Assembly (NCBI GenBank): GCA_902777335.1
Contig: CACYTF010000004.1
Span: 1-64,000, forward strand
DNA from: an uncultured Eubacteriales bacterium
GTDB lineage: Bacteria > Bacillota > Clostridia > Christensenellales > Aristaeellaceae
DNA length: 64,000 nt
Direction of reading: 5' to 3'
Shown here: in pieces, positions 1 through 7,246 of the stretch
Layout: every line of letters begins with the position of its first letter
Numbering within the stretch: position 1 is the stretch's first letter
Program-made: the position numbers and the translations under genes
Notes under the pieces: generated by a model
Told to the model about the DNA's origin: nothing
The model's database searches: none
The model's input: the letters and a program-made list of their open reading frames with translations, nothing else

Positions 1-2
1 GA

Positions 3-73
3 GTTCGAGGTCAGCGCACCCGCGCGGCAAGGGGGATAGCGCGGTGTTCGAGGTCAGCGCATCCGCGCGGCAG
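3..73. repeat. Pair of 28-bp direct repeats
   Basis: A unit starting GTTCGAGGTCAGCGCA and ending CGCGCGGCA occurs at 3-30 and again at 46-73 with one substitution in the middle, 43 bp apart. It lies at the window edge, so the full array may extend outside. No coding frame fits it. Function unknown. Confidence 0.6.
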
Positions 74-181
74 CCTTGGCTCGCCCCGGTGACGGGGAGC
101 GCTGGCGCGCAGCGCCTGAGAGGGGAATCCCACAAGAAAGCGTGAAGATCCAGTATTTTATTGTTGTTGGGAGGGAGCCGC

Positions 182-406
182 ATCGAGTACATCAGGATCA
201 TGCGCGATTTGCGCGAGGACGCCGACCTGAAACAGACAGACATTGCCCGGTATCTCGGTATTCAACAGACCGTCTATTCCCGCTATGAGCGCGGCTATCA
301 GACCATTCCCCTGGAACACCTGATTCGTCTTGCCGATTATTATCATGTGTCGCTGGATTACCTGACCGGTCGTTCGGATAACCCCATGCCTGACTCTGGA
401 AAATGA
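182..406 (+). CDS. Small XRE-family (HTH_3) transcriptional regulator
   Basis: The product is a stand-alone helix-turn-helix DNA-binding protein of about 75 residues. DLKQTDIARYLGIQQTVYSRYE is replaced here by its position: the HTH spans roughly residues 15-40, followed by the usual ADYYHVSLDYL helix and LTGRSD tail of small clostridial XRE repressors. The start is uncertain. A strong ribosome site GGGAGGG (169-175) sits 6 bases before ATC at 182, where family members have ATG followed by E-Y-I. Upstream in-frame TTGs (161-169) would place that site inside the gene, and the first ATG (200) has poor spacing. Either ATC is used or ATG has mutated. The target is unknown; the next gene pair is a toxin-antitoxin module but has its own promoter. 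Confidence 0.75.
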   Translation: MEYIRIMRDLREDADLKQTDIARYLGIQQTVYSRYERGYQTIPLEHLIRLADYYHVSLDYLTGRSDNPMPDSGK

Positions 407-407
407 G

Positions 408-436
408 TTGACTTCAACCCCGGTTTGCGCTATGAT
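408..436 (+). promoter_or_regulatory. Sigma-A-type promoter of the antitoxin/PIN operon
   Basis: TTGACT (408-413) and TATGAT (431-436) are separated by exactly 17 bp, close to the consensus for housekeeping sigma factor. The promoter starts right at the stop codon of the XRE gene and is followed by a GAGAGGAGG ribosome site before the ATG at 479. Confidence 0.75.
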
Positions 437-478
437 GGAAGTGGATAGGCCATCGTCCAATGGAGAGGAGGCAAACCG

Positions 479-715
479 ATGCAAGCCATTCGAGGGTACT
501 ACGATGGGGTCAATATCAAACCCCTGGAGCGCATCTCCGCAAAGCCCAATCAGCGGGTGATTATCACGGTGATGGATGATTTTATTGAACCTCACGAGTC
601 TACAGCCATAGAGGAGGTCTTCGGCCTGCTGTCTGAGCACGCCAATCCGGCGCTCATCGATGAAGAAAGGACTGCATGGGAAAATGCCGCGGTATACAAG
701 CATGGTCATACTTGA
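479..715 (+). CDS. Antitoxin-like small protein paired with PIN toxin
   Basis: This 78-residue protein begins MQAIRGYYDG and continues N-I-K-P-L-E with a K-P-N-Q-R-V-I-I-T-V strand. That N-terminal pattern is common in small uncharacterised antitoxin partners of PIN-domain toxins in Clostridia. The C-terminal half is acidic and helical, which fits wrapping around a toxin. It has a strong ribosome site and its 3' end overlaps the PIN gene by 14 bp, the usual arrangement for a type II pair. I infer the antitoxin role from this context and the sequence pattern; no defined DNA-binding motif is obvious. Confidence 0.7.
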   Translation: MQAIRGYYDGVNIKPLERISAKPNQRVIITVMDDFIEPHESTAIEEVFGLLSEHANPALIDEERTAWENAAVYKHGHT

Positions 716-1064
716 CGCGAATATGATCCTGCGCTTCTTGCTGAATGACAATACTGAAATGGCAATCGAAGCCAGGCAATACATATCAACCGGCAAGGCT
801 TTCGTGACCATCGAGGTGGTCGCAGAGGTCGTTTACGTGCTCAAGGGCGTCTATAGACTGGACAGGAAGATGATCTCCAACGCACTTCTGCGCTTTCTCC
901 CCCTTGTAGGCTGTCAGAACGAGGACGTATTGAAGCTTGGGCTTGAAACCTTCGCCGCTGAAAACCTGGATTTCGTCGATTGCGTGCTCTACGCCTATCA
1001 CCGTGTCGACAACGCGCAAATCGCCACCTTTGACCAAAAGCTACTTAAATTGTTAAAATCCTGA
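702..1064 (+). CDS. PIN-domain ribonuclease, VapC-like toxin
   Basis: The 120-residue product starts MVILDANMILRFLLND, the first acidic strand of a PIN nuclease (D5). A conserved Glu follows in the TIEVVAEVVYVL helix, and NLDFVDCVLYAYHR supplies the third acidic site, followed by the A-T-F-D-Q-K-L motif near the C-terminus. PIN toxins use these acidic residues to hold Mg2+ and cut RNA, often tRNA. An alternative ATG at 684 adds six residues; ATG 702 gives the standard family start. Translation is coupled to the overlapping antitoxin gene. The RNA target cannot be told from sequence. Confidence 0.8.
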   Translation: MVILDANMILRFLLNDNTEMAIEARQYISTGKAFVTIEVVAEVVYVLKGVYRLDRKMISNALLRFLPLVGCQNEDVLKLGLETFAAENLDFVDCVLYAYHRVDNAQIATFDQKLLKLLKS

Positions 1065-1094
1065 GGAACTGCGCCACTACATCGGAGGTTACCC

Positions 1095-1814
1095 ATGATT
1101 TGCTTTCTGACCAGCAATCCATTCCTGGAGGACGGCGGCGGGCTGAACCCGGCCAACGGGTTTGTGGACGCGCTGCTGGGCTGTCTGCCCGCAGGGCCGG
1201 TGCGGGGCGTGTTCATCGCCTCGTCGCCGGACGCGCCGGACATCAACGACTTCTACGCTGCCGAACAAAAGAGCGCCTTTGAGGCCGGAGGCGTCGCCTT
1301 CAGGACGTTCGATATCCTCGACCGCCGGAGCGCGGACCGCGCCGCGGAGTGGGTGTCGGCGGCCCAGCTGATCATCCTCACCGGCGGGCATGTGCCCACC
1401 CAGAACCGCTTCTTCCACGAGATCGGGCTGAAGGAGCTCCTGCAGGGCTATAAAGGCATTCTGATCGGCATCAGCGCGGGCACGATGAACGCCGCGGAGA
1501 CGGTCTACGCCCAGCCGGAGCTTGAGGGCGAGGCCATCGACCCGAGCTACCGGCGGTTTCTGCCGGGGCTGGGCCTGACGAAGGCCATGCTCCTCCCCCA
1601 CTTCGACGGTGACATGGACTGCCGGCTGGACGGGCTGCGCATCTGGGACGACGTCACGTTCCCCGACAGCATGGGCCGCCGCTTCTACGCCGTGCCCGAC
1701 GGCAGCTACCTGTTTATCCAGGGCGGCAAAGAGGAGCTACGGGGCGAGGCGTACCTGGTCGCGGACGGCAAAATGCGGCCATTCTGCAAAAAAGGCCGGG
1801 CCGTGCGGTTGTAA
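1095..1814 (+). CDS. pepE: Peptidase E (S51 family) / type 1 glutamine amidotransferase-like protein
   Basis: This 239-residue cytosolic protein matches the dipeptidase E family, which removes N-terminal aspartate from dipeptides. The central motif LTGGHVPTQ is followed by GISAGTMNAAE, where the Ser is the nucleophile of the class-I-amidotransferase-like fold. The later LLPHFDGD stretch is in the position of the conserved His/Asp region. The length is normal. A clear GGAGG site lies 8 bases before the ATG. It follows the PIN gene by 30 bp and ends at a strong hairpin. The family has members of unknown substrate, so the Asp-X activity is probable rather than certain. Confidence 0.85.
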   Translation: MICFLTSNPFLEDGGGLNPANGFVDALLGCLPAGPVRGVFIASSPDAPDINDFYAAEQKSAFEAGGVAFRTFDILDRRSADRAAEWVSAAQLIILTGGHVPTQNRFFHEIGLKELLQGYKGILIGISAGTMNAAETVYAQPELEGEAIDPSYRRFLPGLGLTKAMLLPHFDGDMDCRLDGLRIWDDVTFPDSMGRRFYAVPDGSYLFIQGGKEELRGEAYLVADGKMRPFCKKGRAVRL

Positions 1815-1820
1815 ACCAAA

Positions 1821-1868
1821 TACCCACCGGGCCGGATAAAGCGAACGCTTTATCCGGCCCGGTGGGTA
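1821..1868. terminator. Bidirectional hairpin terminator
   Basis: Perfect 23-bp inverted arms (1821-1843 and 1846-1868) close on an AA centre (GAAC tetraloop). The hairpin sits between the convergent pepE and 5'-nucleotidase genes, so it can end transcripts from both sides. There is no long T tract. Confidence 0.8.
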
Positions 1869-1871
1869 TCA

Positions 1872-3380
1872 TCATATCATCTTCTCCCCCATCACCACCC
1901 GGATCGGGTGCCCGTCGGGGATCGTCACATGGCCCTGCTTCTGGATATACTGGATGATCAGCTCGCTGACCTCGGTCTGGATCTGACGGACGCGGGGGCA
2001 GCGTTTATACATGTCAAAATCTCCGGCCCCGGTGGCGCGGTAGTCGCACATCACCAGCGTCAGCGCGTCCTCCGGGCCGACCGCTTTCCCGTTGCGCGTG
2101 AGGGCGGTCACCCGGCGGCCGGCGGGGCGGGACAGGTCGAAGGTGTATTCGACGCCGCCGAAGTAGTCGTAGTTGAAGTGGGCCTCCTTCGGCTCCAGGA
2201 ACGGGCGGGCGACGGCCACGCTGCCGTCCGCGCTGACGTCGAAATAGGTGGCGCACTGCTCCAGCGCGGCCCTCAATACGGCCCCGGTCACCTTCAGCAC
2301 GACCAGCGTGTTGGCGTAGACGTAGGTCGCCACCACATCCCGCACGGTCACGCGGCTGTCAAAGCCCCGCGGATCGTTGGGCAGCGCCGCGCAGGAGACG
2401 TCGGCCTCGCTGGCCCACAGCTGCACCGCGTTGAAGAAGTCCGCGATGGCCGAGCCGTGCAGCGCCATGTCCAGCCTGTCCCCGGGCCAGATCGCCCGGC
2501 TGAGCGTGCCGATGGGCGCGTCCAGCCACCGCTCCAGCCGGGTTCGCAGCGCCGCCTGGGCCTGGGTCATCGCGCCGCCCCGGCGGGCCGGGACCAGCTC
2601 GGAATGAAACGCGCCGGCCTCATCCATCGTCACGCAAACGGCGTGGGTGGCGTTGGCGGGGGTCTGTACGATGTGCGTGCCGTGCCACGTCTTTTCCACC
2701 ATGGCGATGTGCTGGTGGCCGGTGAGCAGCACGTCGAAGGGCAGCTGCTCGCACAGGCGGCAGGCGATGTTCTCGTCGGTCTCGGAGAGCAGCCTGCCGG
2801 TGTCCGGGTCGCGCTCCAGGCCGCCGTGGTAGACGCCCACCAACACGTCCACGCCCTCCCGGCGCAGCGCCTCCACCGCCGCGCGGGCGGCGGGCAGCGG
2901 GTCGGACACGGTCAGGCCCGTAAGGTGCTCCGGCTTCTCCCACAGGTTCACCCAATCCGTCACCACGCCAACAAGGCCCACCCGCAGGCCGTTGCCCAGC
3001 GTGTGGACCGCCCAAGGCAGTATGGGCAGCCGGCCTTCGGCGTCGGTGACGTTGGCGCACAGGCAGCGGGCGCTCAGCGCGTCCAGGTAGCCGGCCAGCA
3101 CCGCGCGGCCCCGGTTGAAGTCGTGGTTGCCCAGGGTCACGTAGTCATAGCCCAGATCGTTCAGCGCCGCGGCGAAGGGCAGCGGCTCGCCCGTCTGCTG
3201 GCAGAAGCAGGTCAGCGGCGAGCCCTGCAGGGTATCACCGCCGTCGATCACCAGCGTGTTTTCGTCCTTGGGAAAGCGAAAGCCCAGGAGCCCTTGATCC
3301 CGGGGCTCCCGGCTCGCGAAATCGGTATCGAACAGATATCCGTGGGTATCGCTGGTAAACCAAATGGTCATCCGGTTCAT
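1872..3380 (-). CDS. 5'-nucleotidase / bifunctional metallophosphatase, UshA-like
   Basis: The 502-residue protein begins MNRMTIWFTSDTHGYLF, the first metal-binding block (D-x-H) of calcineurin-type phosphoesterases. It continues with VIDGGDTLQGSP, LGNHDFNRG, GVYHGGLERD and LTGHQH, the ordered metal and catalytic motifs of UshA/YfkN proteins. The second half is a 5'-nucleotidase C-terminal substrate domain. No signal peptide is seen, unusual because relatives are exported. ATG 3380 is chosen for its AAAGGGA site; upstream starts run into phnE. It is the last gene of the phn operon, 14 bp after phnE, suggesting that the importer handles phosphate esters or nucleotides rather than, or as well as, phosphonates. 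Confidence 0.88.
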   Translation of the reverse strand: MNRMTIWFTSDTHGYLFDTDFASREPRDQGLLGFRFPKDENTLVIDGGDTLQGSPLTCFCQQTGEPLPFAAALNDLGYDYVTLGNHDFNRGRAVLAGYLDALSARCLCANVTDAEGRLPILPWAVHTLGNGLRVGLVGVVTDWVNLWEKPEHLTGLTVSDPLPAARAAVEALRREGVDVLVGVYHGGLERDPDTGRLLSETDENIACRLCEQLPFDVLLTGHQHIAMVEKTWHGTHIVQTPANATHAVCVTMDEAGAFHSELVPARRGGAMTQAQAALRTRLERWLDAPIGTLSRAIWPGDRLDMALHGSAIADFFNAVQLWASEADVSCAALPNDPRGFDSRVTVRDVVATYVYANTLVVLKVTGAVLRAALEQCATYFDVSADGSVAVARPFLEPKEAHFNYDYFGGVEYTFDLSRPAGRRVTALTRNGKAVGPEDALTLVMCDYRATGAGDFDMYKRCPRVRQIQTEVSELIIQYIQKQGHVTIPDGHPIRVVMGEKMI

Positions 3381-3394
3381 GGCATATCCCTTTG

Positions 3395-4237
3395 TCAGCC
3401 CCGCGCCAGGCGGTTGCGCACCCGGGTGGAGAAGATTTCGATGATGATCATCAGCGCCACCAGGCCGAACAGGTACGCGCCGACCATGCTCCAGCGGGAG
3501 GAGTTCATGCACTGTATCAGCGCCGCGCCGATGCCGCCCGCGCCGACGATGCCCAGCGTGGTGGCGTCCTTCACGTTGATGTCGAAGCGGTAGATCACCG
3601 TGGAGATGAAGTTGGGGATGATCTGGGGCAGCATGCCGTAGCGGACCTTTTCAAAGCCGTTGCAGCCGGCGGCGTCCAGGCTCTCCAGTATCTTGGTGTC
3701 CACATCCTCGATGGCGTTGATGTACATCTTGCAGATCATGCCGATGGAGCAGACCGACTCGGTGACCACGCCGCAGAAGGCGTTGGGGCCGGTGACGCGA
3801 ATCCACACCAGCGCCCACACCAGGCTGGGAATCGTGCGGATGCCCAGTATCACCGCGCGGAAGATCACCGCCACCCACTTGGGCACGATGCGGTCGCAGG
3901 CCAGGAAGCTGAACGGTATCGCCAGCACGCCGCCGATCAGCGTGCCCAGCACCGCGATGGCCACGGTCTGCAACAGCTGATAGGGCACGCCCTCGGTCGT
4001 CAGGTTGAACAGCAGGCCCGTGTCCGGGTGGATCAGGCCGTTGCCCACGCCCTTGGCGATCACGATGCCCTTGGAGGCGAAGCCCTTGAAGTTGATGGCG
4101 CTGCCGCTCCAGCCCAGCAGCGCGGCGATAACCAGCACGATCAGCGTGTACAGCCACCACAGCCTCGGCCTCAGGGCGTAGGCCTCCTCGATGGTGAGGG
4201 GGCGGTCGGGATTCAGTAAGCGCTCTTTCTTTGCCAT
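3395..4237 (-). CDS. phnE: Phosphonate-type ABC transporter permease (second PhnE)
   Basis: An integral membrane permease of 280 residues. A hydrophobic helix near residues 27-43 is followed by a periplasm-side segment and five or more further helices. The BPD-type EAA loop appears as ESLDAAGCNGFEKVRYGMLPQ, and the C-terminal block has G-I-V-G-A-G-G-I-G-A-A, typical of PhnE. It forms the membrane pore with the neighbouring permease at 4251-5144 and the PhnC ATPase. The gap to that gene is 13 bp, so translation is probably coupled. Two PhnE genes side by side is common in Firmicutes. Confidence 0.92.
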   Translation of the reverse strand: MAKKERLLNPDRPLTIEEAYALRPRLWWLYTLIVLVIAALLGWSGSAINFKGFASKGIVIAKGVGNGLIHPDTGLLFNLTTEGVPYQLLQTVAIAVLGTLIGGVLAIPFSFLACDRIVPKWVAVIFRAVILGIRTIPSLVWALVWIRVTGPNAFCGVVTESVCSIGMICKMYINAIEDVDTKILESLDAAGCNGFEKVRYGMLPQIIPNFISTVIYRFDINVKDATTLGIVGAGGIGAALIQCMNSSRWSMVGAYLFGLVALMIIIEIFSTRVRNRLARG

Positions 4238-4250
4238 GCTCTCCCCCTCC

Positions 4251-5144
4251 TCAGCTCAGCTTTTTGCGCAGCGTCTCGCTGGTGTTCTCGATGATGAACA
4301 CCACCACGAACAGCGCCAGCAGCACCGCGCCCAGGCTCTCGTAGTCGCGCCAGCCGATGACCTCGTTGATCAGTATGCCCAGGCCGCCCGCGCCCACGTA
4401 GCCCAGTATGGCCGCCGCGCGGATGTTCATCTCCAGGCTGTACAGGCAGTAGGACAGATAGGTGGGCAATATCTGGGGCATGCAGGCCGACCAGAAGGAC
4501 TGGAACTTGTTGGCGCCAAAGCTCTCGGTGGCCTCGAAGGCCCCCATGTCGATGGTCTCGATGGACTCGTACATCATCTTCGCCACGATGCCGAAGGTGA
4601 ACACGATGATGGCCACGGTGCCCGCGAAGGTGCCCAGGCCGAAGATCAGCGCGGCGAACTTGGCGATGATCAGCGTGGGCAGCGTGCGAATGATCATCAG
4701 CAGGATGCGCAGCGTCCACACCGCGAACCGGTTTTTGTTGATGTTGGTGGACGACAGCACCGCCACCGGCAGCGCCAGCGTCGCGCCGATCACCGAGCCC
4801 ATCACCGACATCTTGATGGTGTCAAACAGCGCGTTCATCAGCTTCATGGTCTCGGCCCGGTTCTCCTCCACCCAGAAGCCCTTGAAGTAGTCCCAGTTGG
4901 GGTGGAATATGCGGCCCAGTATGTAGCCCAGCTGGTGGCCGCGCTCGAACAGTATCTTGAAGCTGAACCCGGTCATCTTCGCCGAGATCAGCACCACGGC
5001 GATCACCACCGCCGCGATGAAGGGCGTGCGGGACACGGGCTGCAGAACGGTGTGGCCGTTGGGCAGCGTGACGGTCTTCGGCTTGAATACGCGGTCGAAC
5101 AGCGCGGGCGCGACCGCCGTCTCAGCGCTCTGTCTCTTCTTCAT
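4251..5144 (-). CDS. phnE: Phosphonate-type ABC transporter permease (first PhnE)
   Basis: This 297-residue permease has a charged cytoplasmic N-terminus of about 38 residues, a first helix (FIAAVVIAVVLISAKM) and a transport domain with the EAA loop around ATESFGANKFQSFWSACMPQ. It ends in the PhnE block Y-V-G-A-G-G-L-G-I-L-I. It pairs with the downstream PhnE to make a heterodimeric channel. It starts 10 bp after phnC. Its presence with phnC, phnD and a second phnE, but without any phnG-M genes, shows that only uptake is encoded here. Confidence 0.92.
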   Translation of the reverse strand: MKKRQSAETAVAPALFDRVFKPKTVTLPNGHTVLQPVSRTPFIAAVVIAVVLISAKMTGFSFKILFERGHQLGYILGRIFHPNWDYFKGFWVEENRAETMKLMNALFDTIKMSVMGSVIGATLALPVAVLSSTNINKNRFAVWTLRILLMIIRTLPTLIIAKFAALIFGLGTFAGTVAIIVFTFGIVAKMMYESIETIDMGAFEATESFGANKFQSFWSACMPQILPTYLSYCLYSLEMNIRAAAILGYVGAGGLGILINEVIGWRDYESLGAVLLALFVVVFIIENTSETLRKKLS

Positions 5145-5154
5145 CCCGCGGCCC

Positions 5155-5913
5155 TCACTTTTCCGACGTGGGTATGGCCGCGCCGTTGTAGATCTGGTCC
5201 AGTATGTCCTGGGTGACCTCGGTGGTGGGCCCGTCGTAGACCACCTGGCCCGCGCGAATGCCGATGACGCGGTTGCAGTACTTGAGCGCCAGGTCCACGT
5301 GGTGGATGTTGATGAGCACCGTGATGTTCATTTCCTCGTTGATGCGCTTGAAGTCGCTCATCACCTGGTTGGCCGTCACCGGGTCCAGCGCCGCCACGGG
5401 CTCGTCCGCCAGTATGATCGTGGGCTGCTGGTTCAGCGTGCGGGCCAGGGAGACGCGCTGCTGCTGGCCGCCGGAGAGCTGGTCGCAGCGGGTGTAGGCC
5501 TTGTCCAGTATGCCCACCTTGTCCAGGGCCTCCAGCGCCTGCAGCTTCTGGCTCTTCGTGAACAGCCCCAGCAGCACGCTGAAGAAGTTCATGTCCGGCA
5601 CCATGCTGGTCAGCACGTTCTTGATGGCCGTGGAGCGGGTCACCAGGTTGTAGGACTGGAAGATCATGCCGATCTTGCGGCGGTAGCGGCGCATGGCCTT
5701 GCCGTGCAGCGACATCACGTTCACGCCGTCCACGGTCAGCTCGCCGCTGGTGACGTCGATCATGCGGTTGATGGTGCGGATCAGCGTGGACTTGCCCGCG
5801 CCGGACAGGCCGATGATCGCCACGAACTCGCCCTGGTCGATGGTCAGCGTGACGTCCTGCAGCCCCTTGACGCCGTTGGGATAGACCTTGTCCACATGCT
5901 TGAACTCAATCAA
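5155..5913 (-). CDS. phnC: Phosphonate-type ABC transporter ATP-binding protein
   Basis: A 252-residue ATPase. Walker A GLSGAGKST is at residues 35-43, the signature LSGGQQQRVSLAR near 145, and Walker B IILADEPVAALDP just after it, followed by the H-loop in NIHHVDLA. The FQSYNLV Q-loop is also present. The MIEFKHVDKVYPNG opening matches PhnC. It powers the two PhnE permeases. A GC-rich palindromic element of about 70 bp separates it from phnD, so the binding-protein gene can be expressed at a different level. Confidence 0.94.
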   Translation of the reverse strand: MIEFKHVDKVYPNGVKGLQDVTLTIDQGEFVAIIGLSGAGKSTLIRTINRMIDVTSGELTVDGVNVMSLHGKAMRRYRRKIGMIFQSYNLVTRSTAIKNVLTSMVPDMNFFSVLLGLFTKSQKLQALEALDKVGILDKAYTRCDQLSGGQQQRVSLARTLNQQPTIILADEPVAALDPVTANQVMSDFKRINEEMNITVLINIHHVDLALKYCNRVIGIRAGQVVYDGPTTEVTQDILDQIYNGAAIPTSEK

Positions 5914-5955
5914 TTCGCTCTCCCCTTTGTGGGCGTTGATGGTGTCAGCACGACC

Positions 5956-6023
5956 GCAGGGGCGGCGACGCGCCGCCCGCCCGGCACATGCGCTCGAGCG
6001 GGCGCCGCATCGGCGCCCCTACA
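5956..6023. repeat. GC-rich palindromic element between phnC and phnD
   Basis: Two nested hairpins, GGCGGCG-ACG-CGCCGCC and GGGCGCCG-CAT-CGGCGCCC, are enclosed by outer complementary ends (GCAGGGGCG and CGCCCCTACAG). The second hairpin with its CAT loop and CCCTAC tail recurs at 29208-29230, so this is a dispersed intergenic repeat. Inside the operon it could stall or protect the phnD mRNA end. Confidence 0.65.
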
Positions 6024-6064
6024 GGTGCTCTAAGCAGCGGTATTCCTATGAGAAACAGGGTCGA

Positions 6065-7111
6065 TCACTTCACGACCGTCAGAGCCTGGCGCGCGCCGTC
6101 GTAATCGCTGTCCTGCGCGATGGCGTAGCCGGTGTGGCTGTACACGGAGAAGATGGCCTTGCCCTCGTCGGTGTTGATGATGTTGATCAGCGCGGTCTGC
6201 AGGGCGCCAATGAACTCTGGGTTGTTGATCTCGGGCTTGGCGGTGGTGATGGCCACGGTGTCGTTGTAGATGCCGGGGGTGACGCCGATGACGTTCAGCT
6301 CATCCCAGATGGCGCCTTCGCGGCCCATGCCCTGCTTGCCGGTCTCGTCCTGCTGGTCGTTGGGCAGGTTCCAGGCGGTCTCGTAGTCGCGGCGGCCGTC
6401 GGCGTAGCAGCAGATGATGTCCACCTGCTCGGCGGCAGCCTGCGCGAAGGCGTCGGCATAGCCCAGGTTCACCACGTTGGCCAGGTCGGAAATCTTCTTG
6501 CCGTCGTAGTGCTCCATCAGCCACATGGTGGGGTAGATGTAGCCCGCGGAGGAGGAGGTGTTGCCGACGGCCCAGGTGCAGTCGTTCAGCTCGTCCCAGG
6601 TGATCGCCTCGCCAGCGTTGGCCTTGGCGGCCAGGGCCTTGCCCTTCTCGGTGGGCGCGGCGTAGATCAGGGAGCGGTAGAAGGTGACCTGATTGTCGGT
6701 GGGCAGGGTCTTGTTGTCGATGCCGTTCCAGTCGGCGGGATTCTCGCTGTCGTTGGACAGGCCGGCGCGGGTGGCGGTCAGTATGACGGCCACTTCGCCG
6801 TTCTGGCTGTAGATGGCGTAGGTGCCGCCGGGCAGCCAGCCCACGTCGATGGTGCCGGCGGACATGGCCTCGCCGGTCGCCTCGTAGCTGGTGCCGACGG
6901 TGATGTCGACCTCGCCGATGTCGTAGCCCAGCTTCGCCATTTCGGCCTGGACCAGCTCGGGCAGATTCTGCGTGCCGGTGATGATGACGTCCGCGTCCTT
7001 GGAGGGCACGAACTCAAAGGTCAGCTTGTCCATCTTGACGTTCTCGGCCAGCGCGGAGACGGCGCCGAGCACGAGCAGCAGGGCCACAACCAGTGCCAAA
7101 AGCTTCTTCAT
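6065..7111 (-). CDS. phnD: Phosphonate-type ABC transporter substrate-binding protein
   Basis: A 348-residue exported protein. An N-terminal signal MKKLLALVVALLLVLGAVSALA is split here by position: the signal covers residues 1-22 and is followed by ENVKMDKL. The mature part has PhnD-family features: FVPSKDADVI, an aromatic AGTIDVGWLPGG pocket region, LIYAAP, and a GNTSSSAGYIYPTMWL block resembling the phosphonate-contacting Ser/Thr cluster. There is no lipobox cysteine, odd for a Gram-positive binding protein that must stay at the membrane. It is the first gene of the operon and carries its own promoter. The actual ligand (phosphonate, phosphite, phosphate ester) is not determined. Confidence 0.9.
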   Translation of the reverse strand: MKKLLALVVALLLVLGAVSALAENVKMDKLTFEFVPSKDADVIITGTQNLPELVQAEMAKLGYDIGEVDITVGTSYEATGEAMSAGTIDVGWLPGGTYAIYSQNGEVAVILTATRAGLSNDSENPADWNGIDNKTLPTDNQVTFYRSLIYAAPTEKGKALAAKANAGEAITWDELNDCTWAVGNTSSSAGYIYPTMWLMEHYDGKKISDLANVVNLGYADAFAQAAAEQVDIICCYADGRRDYETAWNLPNDQQDETGKQGMGREGAIWDELNVIGVTPGIYNDTVAITTAKPEINNPEFIGALQTALINIINTDEGKAIFSVYSHTGYAIAQDSDYDGARQALTVVK

Positions 7112-7161
7112 GGGTATTCTTCCTTTCTTCGTCGGTGTGCATGGGGTTACCGGTCACATCC

Positions 7162-7190
7162 AGTATACCCCATGCCCGACTGTATTTCAA
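7162..7190 (-). promoter_or_regulatory. Sigma-A-type promoter of the phnD operon
   Basis: On the minus strand, TTGAAA (7185-7190) and TATACT (7162-7167) are 17 bp apart, about 50 bp before the phnD start. Another TTGACA lies further upstream (near 7228) without a matching -10. Confidence 0.75.
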
Positions 7191-7246
7191 TACTCAGGGC
7201 ACATTTTCGTCTTATTTTTGTCAACAATTAACCCTGTGACCTGAAA

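Noticed and set aside
1872..3512. Longer start for the 5'-nucleotidase (to 3512) with an N-terminal extension
   Set aside because: The extra 44 codons overlap phnE, lack similarity, and ATG 3380 has its own ribosome site.
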